DNA of 64,000 nucleotides from Misgurnus anguillicaudatus (taxonomy: Eukaryota > Chordata > Actinopteri > Cypriniformes > Cobitidae): assembly GCF_027580225.2 (NCBI RefSeq), contig NC_073361.2:28672501-28736500 (forward strand). The letters run 5' to 3'. Both the position numbers and the translations under genes were made by a program. Of the stretch, positions 55,768-64,000 are shown piece after piece. Position 1 is the first letter of the stretch; every line of letters begins with the position of its first letter. The notes beneath the pieces are model-generated. The model was not told where the DNA came from. It did not search any database and saw only the letters and a list, made by a program, of their open reading frames with translations.

Positions 55768-56820
55768 TGGCCGTTTCTCAATGAGGCTGTTTACACTTGG
55801 CATTAACATGTGTTTTCGTCGATCGGATCACAAGTGGACGACGTTAATGCCAGGTGTAAACGGTGTTCAAAACGTTTTGAGCTCATCCACTTTCGACCAC
55901 TTTCAACCACATCCAGAGGTGGTCTAAACCACTTTCAATCGGATCGCTTTGGAGTTGCGGAACGCACATGTGGTTGAATGCGTTCGAACAGCCACACGCG
56001 ACCGCCTTCTCTCCGCCCATTTATCTAATCTGAGGTATTAAACACAAGTTTTACGTCATTTTTGACTTCTGGCGTGAACATTCGGTGAACAGCGCTATTT
56101 TTAGCCTTTCATTGATAAAACTAAGTGGCTGATCTCCGTAGTTTCGTTTTGAAAGCGTGTGAAAGTTGCGCGATCCTATTTCATCAATTGCGCTGAAAAT
56201 TCAAAGAAAGCTCTTACATACTCATGTACAAAACACTGTGCAGCATGTTTACTTGCTAAACAAGCAGTGCACTCCGACATAGTATTAGTTTGCGTCCATA
56301 TAAACTCATAATTACTCCCGCTCGGGTTTGAATGACAGCAGAGAGACTCGTCCACCGTCCAACAGACCACCCCCTCATAGTATTCAGCACAGAAGCGGTT
56401 GAAAGTGGACAAAAGAGACGGATTTAAATACCAGGTGTAAACGTAATGAATGTCAAGAATACTTCCTTGGCGAGACTGGTCATTACAAGTCACTTTCTTC
56501 AGAGGCTAGGGGAGGCTCCTCTTAAGCATTCGGAGAACACGTAAATGGAACAGGCTAGCAAGTGCATGTCATTACGTCAATGAAAAGGTGTGCTTTTGTC
56601 ACTTTGCGCATAGGATTGTGGGTCATTTCAGCGTGCGAAGACCGCGAAGGATACACATATGCATCCTTTCCTTTATATGGAATATTTCTCAAAGGACTCA
56701 GTCCTCGGTTGCAATTCGGAGATCCTCGACATTGGAACTGTCCTTCAACGAATGTCGATGACATAGCATCCTCAAAATTCTGGCTTCCGAGGATCCTTCC
56801 TTGATATTGAGAAACGGCCA
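55768..56820. mobile_element. MITE with TGGCCGTTTCTCAAT ends, split by another element
   Basis: The ends TGGCCGTTTCTCAAT and ATTGAGAAACGGCCA are perfect inverses; the same family as 51498-51813. The left half is occupied almost immediately by the 55785-56448 element. The remainder (56449-56805) is rich in GGAAGGATCC-like text. Confidence 0.75.
55785..56448. mobile_element. Foldback element (GTTTACACTTGG family), second copy
   Basis: It opens TGTTTACACTTGGCATTAAC and GATCGGATCACAAGTGGACG, and closes TTTAAATACCAGGTGTAAACG. It is the sister of 20602-21295 in the opposite orientation. It is nested in the 55768-56820 MITE. Confidence 0.72.
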
Positions 56821-56944
56821 GCGTATACACACTGCATTCCTCCGAGAGCATTTGGAGGGCTTAAACGAACAAGGTGTGAAAACATCCTTAATCACAAAAT
56901 GCAAATTGTTTTTGTATAGTTTCACTTCCAAATACATATATTCA

Positions 56945-57222
56945 AGGAACAGTATGTAGGACTGTGGCCAAAACTGGTACTGCAATCACAAAACTTGTGG
57001 CTAAAACTGGTACTGCAAACACACAACTGGTGGCCAATACACAAAATGACAACATAAACATCAGTTAAGGGCTGCAACTCCACTTTTTAAATGACAATAT
57101 CCTGGCCAGACCACTGTTGTCAATGATATAAGTATTTGAAATGAAAATGATTTCTTAATATCTAGTGACATATCAGGGCCATTTTATGATTAATTGATAT
57201 ACATTTCTTACATACTGTTCCT
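56945..57222. mobile_element. TTAA-type MITE (AGGAACAGTATGTAGGA ends)
   Basis: The inverted ends AGGAACAGTATGTA and TACATACTGTTCCT are followed on the right by TTAA (57223-57226); the left target is decayed to TTCA. A direct repeat of TGTGGCCAAAACTGGTACTG/CTTGTGGCTAAAACTGGTAC lies inside. It is a cyprinid family I recognise. Confidence 0.78.
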
Positions 57223-57226
57223 TTAA

Positions 57227-58007
57227 CACACCAGAATTGTATGACTTCTTTTTTTCTGGTGATGGATGGGCTCCAAACAAGCTTTAATGCTATTACAAGA
57301 CTAGGAAGAGCTAATTTATTGTTTAGTACAAACCCAAATTTGGCTAATGAAAGGAAGCTATATACACCTAGGACCAATAACAAGTAAATGATTGGCCAAT
57401 TTTAATTTTGAGGTAACCATTACTTTAACCTCATTCTATTCACACTGTGTAGCTGCCAATTAAGATGCCAAAAACTTATTGTCAGCCATAGCTCAAAGCA
57501 GATTGCTGTCTGTGGGTTTGCTGTAGCTCAGTGTTCCTCAATTCCAGTTCTTGCACCCCCCTCCCACAATATTCTTGATCTCTCCCTATATATAAGCACC
57601 CAATAAAACTTATCAGCCCTCACCCATAAAAGACTTGCTCAACCTTATGCAACGCCGTGCACAGACAGTGATTTGAAAGCATCCAGTCCTCACCCATAAA
57701 AGGCTTGCTCAACCTTATGCAACGCCATGCACAGACAGTGATTTGAAGGCATACAGTCCTCTACTATCAAATTGCTCTGGCAGTACTGTGATGTCACCCA
57801 CCAATCTGTGTGCATGGCGGCAAATGAAGTCGAACAAGCGTAATGTTTTGGGTGTCTCCTCAATTAACACACTAGTAACAAGCCGATGAGTTGTATCAGG
57901 TGTTTATATAGCTTATTTAACCAAGTTCGGGAGGAGCATGGTCATGAAATCCAACCAATCAGCATGAAGAGGTCTGTAACCATCCCTTAGTAGTTTTGCA
58001 GCATCCC
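57227..58007. other. Gene-free interval with a 70-bp tandem duplication
   Basis: CCTCACCCATAAAAGACTTGCTC and TTATGCAACGCC.TGCACAG occur at 57621 and again at 57691, a 70-bp tandem duplication (about 57613-57765) with few changes. No exon. Confidence 0.7.
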
Positions 58008-58010
58008 TAA

Positions 58011-59461
58011 GGCCCCGTCCCATTTCTACCCCCTTAAAACTTCCACTTGGTTTTTAGTGCCCTCAACAGTTAAGTCCCCTCAACGAGGGAAGTGGGGGTT
58101 CAAATCTTTCCCTATGAAACGGGACACCACACCACTATATGGAAAGTAGCATAGCGAACGTGCTCACCTACGTCACGCGCAGCGTGATTATAAATATGAT
58201 TGAACTCTTGATAAGCCCGAGTTATACATGTTCATGTGAACACCGGAACACACATCCTAAATATTGACAATACTTCCCAGATCAGATGTATATGTGATGG
58301 ACAGACTCTCTCGAAGAAGTTGGGAGACATCGTCAGATAGCTTCATGAATTTTTTTCTAACATTAGTGTTCAAAACTTCACAAACACAAAACTCGTGTTC
58401 AAAGTAACAACTGGAACTTGTTCCAACAATTTCCAGAATTTTAACATGCTTATTTGCAAAAATATTTGTTCATTTCCAGCGGCGTCTGTCATCTTGTTCG
58501 AAAACTTTGACCAGCTCGCTGACCTCGCAAGGTATCCTGGGTAATTTCATATCCCACTTCGTTTTAAGCCTGCATCGGTCCTGACTACATTTTGAGGGTT
58601 GATTCTAGGGCTGGACCCGAAAATTCGAATATTCGTTCCGTGGGTTGACATTCGATTTTCAGTTTTGAGATTCGAATATATATATATAAATATTTTTCAG
58701 CTTTAATGCAGAGCTTTTGCCAAGCAGGAAGTGCGCTTCACGCTCCCGCATCTGTAGGTGGCGCAGAGAGACCAACATCCATAGCCAACAGCCACCAAAC
58801 GCCACCAGTGGAAGAGATCGCCTCAAACGGAAAGCGCGCTTCCTGCTTTGGCATTCACGCTATTAGTGTTGTAAATAACGTTCAGTTTCTTTCAAAAACT
58901 GATTGATTTGCTTCACAAGACGTCAATATGTCACACAGAGTTATGGGGGATTACTTTTGTATTGGATATATATGCTTTAGCTCTTAAAGTGTGCGGATCG
59001 GTTGACTTGCATGACGGAGCACTGGGGTTTCTGCAAAATATCTTCATTATTGTTCTGCTGATGAAAAAAACATATTGGATGGTGTAAGTGTTCTAAATAA
59101 ACTTGATTTTGAAAGTATACTACCGTTTTATTACAGCTTGTTGAACTTCGTTCATTTATTTTCGTTGTTTTATTTAAATAGCCTACCCAACGTTGTCAGT
59201 AATTACTGTGCTGCTAATTTCTGATACGGGAATGTTTGTTTGAAAAATATTAGGCTACCTTATTAAAAGTATTGCTCTTGTGTTTTGTTTCACTAATCCT
59301 GTTCTCGCATGACGCGTGACAGGCACGCCGCTTTCGGCTTGCGCTGTTCTGTAGTATTTTTAAAGTTTATTAATTCTAAACGTGTCACATGTCCATATTG
59401 CACAAAAAAAGGCACCTTGGGTCCGCAGCAACACATCCGCCACATAATAAAACTGTAGATA

Positions 59462-59496
<35 letters not shown>

Positions 59497-59739
59497 ATTC
59501 CTGCCTTAATTAAAGAGAAAAATATGTTCAGCCCCTCCTTCCGAAGCTTTGAATATTCGATTTTATTTCTACTAGAGCTTCGAAGCTCAAAAAATGGTAT
59601 TCGGAACAGCCCTAGTTGATTCTAAGGGGAAAATAGCACTCCGTCTTGCTCCCTAAAGTAGTGTGACACCCTACATGCACACGCAACAGCGAGGGCTAGG
59701 GCAAAAATGTAAGGGAAGGGGAGGTTTCGGGACGGGCCC
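58011..59739. mobile_element. PIF/Harbinger-like element (GGCCCCGTCCC ends), TSD TAA
   Basis: The ends GGCCCCGTCCCATTTC and TTTCGGGACGGGCCC are inverted and flanked by TAA at 58008-58010 and 59740-59742. Subterminal text on both sides refers to CCCTAG/CTAGGG and CACACC. About 1.0 kb of its 1.73 kb is the hAT insertion below. Confidence 0.75.
58606..59614. mobile_element. hAT element (TAGGGCTG...CAGCCCTA, ATTCGAATATTCG), exact 8-bp TSD
   Basis: The exact duplicate GTTGATTC lies at 58598-58605 and 59615-59622. The ends TAGGGCTGGACCCGAAAATT and TCGGAACAGCCCTA carry TTCGAAT/GAATATTCG motifs near both. A (CA)n tract is at about 59462-59492. A 66-codon ORF at 58706-58906 shows no domain. Nested inside 58011-59739. 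Confidence 0.9.
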
Positions 59740-60098
59740 TAACTCTCCGCTTTTACAAACATACAAAAAACAATGAGTGCGTTTACACGCACAGTCTTAT
59801 GGCGATTATTCTTAATACTGATAACACGTGGGGTCATGTAAACGCGTAAAACTATTTTCTTTTATCGGGGAAAGCCCGTAAACGGCGTAAGCAAAAACCG
59901 ATCGGCACAGGTAGCTTTTTGCTCATTACCCAGATTTCGCGAGGCATGTAAACACCTTAACCGGCGTTCTCACGGTTTTGTCCATGTGCAAAGAAACGCA
60001 TAAAAGTCTCAGCTTAACTGAAGCAGTTGGCAGAGAAACTAAAAATAGAAGCTCATGTTACATTTACTGGTTCTGCAGACACGTAAAGAGATACTTAA

Positions 60099-60821
60099 AG
60101 GAATAGTCTACTCATTTTCAATATTAAAATATGTTATTACCTTAACTAAGAATTGTTGATACATCCGTCTATCATCTGTGTGCATGCACGCAAGCGCTGG
60201 AGCGCGTTGCGACGCTTCGATAGCATTTAGCTTAGCCCCATTCATTCAATTGTACCATTTAGAGATAAAGTTAGAAGTGACCAAACACATCAACGTTTTT
60301 CCTATTTAAGACGAGTAGTTATACGAGCAAGTTTGGTGGTACAAAATAAAACATATCGCTTTTCTAAACGGATTTAAAAGAGGAACTATATTTTATGGCG
60401 TAATAGCACTTTTGGGAGTACTTCAACTCGCCTGAAAAGTCCGCTCCCCTTCTCACTCTCATAATGGCAGAGGGAGGGTGTTACTGCGCCGAGTCGAAGT
60501 ACTCCCAAAAGTGCTATTACGCCATAAAATATAGTTCCTCTTTTAAATCCGCTTATAAAAGCGCTACGTTTTATTTTGTACCACCAAACTTGCTCGTATA
60601 ACTACTCGTCTTAAATAGGAAAAACGTTGATGTGTTTGGTCACTTCTAACTTTATCTCTAAATGGTACAATTGAATGAATGGGGCTAAGCTAAATGCTAT
60701 CGAAGCGTCGCAGCGCGCTCCAGCGCTTACGTGCACGCACACAGATGATAGAGGGATGTATCAACAGTTCTTAGTTAAGGTAATAACATATTTTAATATT
60801 GAAAATGAGTAGACTATTCCT
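60099..60821. mobile_element. TTAA-flanked near-perfect palindromic MITE
   Basis: TTAA at 60095-60098 and 60822-60825. About 340 bp at the left (AGGAATAGTCTACTCATTTT...) are repeated inverted at the right with few differences, around a central segment of about 70 bp (60437-60505). Total 723 bp. Very long arms for a MITE; a cyprinid family I recognise. Confidence 0.9.
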
Positions 60822-60825
60822 TTAA

Positions 60826-60974
60826 GCAATATCGCTTGAGTAGGAGTGTGATATAGCTCTATATCATCACGGCTGTGATTAGGCCAGAAGCACGAGGCCG
60901 TAGGCCGAGTGCCGGAGGCAATCACAGCCGTGATGATATAGAGCTATATCACATGACTCCGAGAGCGATATTGC
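60826..60974. repeat. 149-bp palindrome (GCAATATCGCT ... AGCGATATTGC)
   Basis: GCAATATCGCT, GTGATATAGCTCTATATCAT and CACGGCTGTGATT pair with their complements on the right around a GC-rich loop (CACGAGGCCGTAGGCCGAGTG). It begins immediately after the TTAA of the preceding element. Downstream ATACAACAGTTC (60980) pairs with GAACTGTTGTAT (61594), suggesting that it is the edge of a larger element reaching about 61625. Confidence 0.8.
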
Positions 60975-61842
60975 TTTTATACAACAGTTCGACGGCACAC
61001 GTTTGAAAAACGAAAACTAGAAAACAACAACGGAGTAATTTTAAAAGCCTCTTTGTTTGAGAACTACTTCTTCCGCCACGGATTTGAGGGCGGCCAGAAT
61101 AACAGGTAACACTTTCGGCTGCTTTGAATCTCATTAACTCAATGGACGGATTCGCCGTTTTTAAATATTACAATTTCTTGGTCACAAAGTGTAGTTTTAA
61201 GATTAGTTCAGTCGAGAATATATATGTATTATATTTAAATCTACAGTCGATTAGTAAAGATAGCGCCTGTTTGAACGCTTGCTTAGTGAGATTCGGTATG
61301 AGAACCAAAGCATGAGCGGACGTCAGTGTTCACTCGCCCCGCTGACGGAATAATAACTTCCGATTGGGGATTCACAGACTGATTTATGAGCTAGTGAACT
61401 AATGAGACACACGGAGAGTGATTCAAAACAGCGCGGTTGTGTGTGTCTGCAGTTTTCCATTCAGAGATGAGCCTGTTTAGAGGACCTCCATTCACTAGGT
61501 GGCGGAATGATACGAAAGGTGAAGCGGTTACTGTGCCGTTATCAGTAGAATATTGCACGCCTCTTAGCCAATCAGATTCGAGAACCAAAAAGAACTGTTG
61601 TATAAAACAGTATAGCTTAAGACAAATATGCCGTCAGCTTATTGAACGACTATTTTGTACAGAACTATAGGCGGTGACGTCACTGCCTGGGAGAAACCTG
61701 ACAATTCTCCAAGTACCATGTAAACGCAGTTGTCTGCATAGCCTGTTTATTGATTTGCATGTAAACGTATGAAAACAGTTGTCTATAATAAGCATATTTT
61801 TGATAGTTATCCGCTTATTCCGTGCATGTACACGCACTAATT

Positions 61843-62338
61843 GCTGGTGTTCATTTTGGGAAATATATCAACAACTGATATATCATAACATATATCAGTG
61901 CCATTGTTTTAGTTAAGACATCTCAAACATGCCCGGAATGAGTTTGCAATCACTTTTGCACTGCACAAACGTAAATGAATATGCAGACTGGTCCTGTGTT
62001 TTCCCTGATGCAAAAACACAGCATCTTTAACAACATCTAAGAGATTACACTGGCATAAGCTCTTCTGCGTCTTTAAGCGGAGTAAGGTATGATTACTGCA
62101 TGCAGTGGCTCTTGGTCCTGTGGGCTGTGATCCGTATTGATGGTTTATCGAGTGTATGTCTATATTCCCTGCTGATGTAGTGTTGTTAAAATGCCACACA
62201 GGCAACACAACCAGAGCACTTCTCTTTCACCTATACAATCAGGAGCTTTCAGAGAAAAGGTCAAGTGATTTAGAGATGAAAATTCAGTATGAAAAAATGA
62301 TTTCACAGGTGTGAGAGAACTAAAAATGCGGAGTTATT
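61843..62338. other. Gene-free interval
   Basis: ATATCAGTGCCATTGTTTT (near 61880) is a small fragment of the 53660-53916 MITE family. Nothing else supportable. Confidence 0.45.
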
Positions 62339-63240
62339 TTCAACCAAGCATTAGGTTTAAATGGGACAAACCCAGCAGTTGAGTTTAATTAACCCATCTT
62401 TATATTTGTAGCCCCTTATGGAACGGGTGAAATTCCACAAGGGGGCGTATTTGTTCCTCAGACGTTGCATAATAAACGTGGCATCCTAATATATATTATT
62501 ATAAATCATGAATGAAAAGTGAGATTTGAATGAATGTCTGGTAGTGAACTAATTGTATACAGTATTTATATTGTAATTCGGTCAGAAACGTCAAGATTGT
62601 GAGGCGAACAAATCGTTTTGGTTTAAAAGGCTTGGATATTCCATTTCCTTGGTCTTTTGGGGATTTATGAACAATTTGTTTTGGACAATTTCACCGAAGC
62701 GGATAGGGAAGATTTTGAAGGCAAGTAAATATCCTAAATCGGCGCCGCCCGCTTCAGGTAACTAACAACTAGATTTCAGTTTTATGACTATGGCTATAAA
62801 TCATATTATGCTTTGTGTGTGCGCGTAATGGAATCCCAAAAGTCTAAGCTTTCAAACGATGTGCCGCATGACCGTATATTTTGAAGATTTAATGCTTCAA
62901 AGTAACAAGAACGTTTATGCAGCCTCACGTGCAAGGGAGGGGGTGTGCCATGTACGGCACAGTGATCCTTATCAGGTTAAGCAACCTGGCATTTTGGGAT
63001 GAAACAACCCAGCGTAGATTACAGGTTGGGTTCATCCCCATTCTATTTTAAGGTTATCAGAACACATATTTATTATTATTAAAATGTATTATAACTATTT
63101 TTCAAGAGACACTACACTCAAAAAAATACTTGATTCTTTTTAACCCAGCTTTGGGTCAAAAACACAGCCCATTGGGTTTTAATTCAACCTACGCTGGGTT
63201 ATTCCAACCCAAACTGCTGGACTGTTTTTTAACCCTTTGA
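62339..63240. repeat. AACCCAGC/GCTGGGTT repeat fragments
   Basis: Clusters of AACCCAGC and TGGGTT lie at 62339-62400 and 62975-63240, including both AACCCAGCGTAG and CTACGCTGGGTT (an inverted pair near 62990 and 63190). These are pieces of a cyprinid AACCCAGC repeat. The interval 62401-62974 between them shows no exon. Confidence 0.5.
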
Positions 63241-63670
63241 AGGGGGAAATAACGATTTTCTGTGTGAATGAATGAATGGGGCTAGGCTAAATGCTAACAC
63301 ATTTACGACGCGCTGTACAAAGATTAAGTGCACGGATTGAAAAAAAACATGTTTTAATTTGTAATTTTAAGGAAAGAACATAGTAAAATATTGAAAAATG
63401 GTGGTGTTTTCCTTTTAAAGAGTGCAGATTGTAGGATATGACACAAGGGAGTGCTACAGTATATTACATCAGCTCTCCCTTGAGTCAGTTCCTACCGCCT
63501 AGTCCATTGAAAATATACAATTTCTGTTATAAAATATTTTTCAAACAACTTGGTTAAACATTTTTCATTTCAGATCTTATGTCTTTATTGCAATACAGAA
63601 ATGTGCATTTGCGCAAATATCTGTATCGGTCAACCTATTCTCTAGTATCCCCCTTTATAAAAAAATGTGG
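63241..63670. other. Gene-free interval
   Basis: GAATGGGGCTAGGCTAAATGCTA (near 63270) recalls an internal phrase of the 60099-60821 MITE. Nothing else supportable. Confidence 0.4.
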
Positions 63671-63675
63671 TTCAT

Positions 63676-63795
63676 TTTACATTTATACATTTGGCGGACA
63701 ATTTTATCCAAAAACGACTTGCAGGGCATTCAAGCTACACATTTTCATTGTTTGCTCCTTTGGCACCCATTCATACATTTACATACTGTTTGTAG
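63676..63795 (+). repeat. Fish dispersed repeat (TTTATACATTTGGC..ACTTGCA)
   Basis: TTTATACATTTGGCGGACA, TTTTATCCAAAAACGACTT and GCATTCAAGCTACACATTTT match, from memory, a very common short teleost repeat. It is degraded here. The two overlapping ORFs are incidental. Confidence 0.5.
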
Positions 63796-64000
63796 CCCTA
63801 CTAAGAAACAAATGTGTTTGAAGAGTCTAACACTGGCAAATGATAAATCATATACTTGTCTATAATAAAATAGTTTTGTGTAATTGGGTTTTGTGTGCTC
63901 TTCTGAAAACCATTCAGTTTAAGATTATAAATATAGCTGCGCTATTACCCTCTCATAATTTGCTGTATTGAAATGCATATTTGCAGGTGCACCTTTTAAA

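Larger units (their letters stand above)
59773..61842. mobile_element. Foldback element with GAGTGCGTTTACACGCAC ends hosting younger insertions
   Basis: AATGAGTGCGTTTACACGCAC (left) and CGTGCATGTACACGCACTAAT (right) are inverted relatives. Inside the ends, GCATGTAAACGCG and GTAAACG-type motifs repeat. Between them lie the 60099-60821 palindrome and the 60826-60974 palindrome with its adjoining sequence. No clean duplication, so the limits are approximate. Confidence 0.55.

Overview
This window looks like non-coding vertebrate DNA from a teleost, most likely a cypriniform fish (carp, minnow or loach relatives). That assignment is inference: many short inverted-repeat elements here match dispersed families I recognise from zebrafish and carp genomes, and the only confident protein-coding exon is a fish-type acid-sensing ion channel exon. 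No bacterial-style operons, CRISPR arrays or rRNA genes are visible.

Gene content: one real coding exon, 34607 down to 34044 (minus strand). It is the first coding exon (188 codons, ending at a perfect GTAAGT donor) of an ASIC channel of the ASIC1/ASIC2 type. Everything leftward, 1-34043, would be its first intron or beyond; I found no later ASIC exon. To the right lie a GC-richer 5' flank and then intergenic DNA.

Mobile DNA dominates. Several insertions can be delimited to the base by target-site duplications (TSDs): hAT-type elements with 8-bp TSDs (2520-4132, 6868-9681, 23445-31711, 23565-31406, 26825-28886, 54107-54553, 54881-55168, 58606-59614); PIF/Harbinger-type elements with TTA/TAA TSDs (659-1141, 3241-3776, 11249-11520, 11682-12040, 36552-37689, 40807-41339, 58011-59739); TTAA-flanked foldback elements (5708-6288, 12908-13257, 19835-20050, 23131-32320, 45786-46124 and its mirror, 60099-60821); and TA-flanked elements (7349-9327, 28060-28203). 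Between 23131 and 32320 six layers are nested inside one another, and the outermost insertion has an empty-site relative preserved in a tandem duplicate next door.

The most unusual object is an approximately 8-kb nearly perfect palindrome, 43193-51202: two arms of about 3.99 kb around a 30-bp unique spacer (47179-47208). The arms are almost identical by eye (a few single-base differences and two small indels) except for one 95-bp patch (46976-47070 against 47317-47411) holding 15 substitutions. All 15 have G or C in the left copy and A or T in the right copy, and 13 are C-versus-T on one strand. Each arm carries an inward-pointing unrecognised ORF, a TTAA-flanked cyprinid-type MITE and a terminal 25-31 bp minisatellite. 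Transcription across the apex would yield a long hairpin RNA. This is the best candidate for something undescribed.
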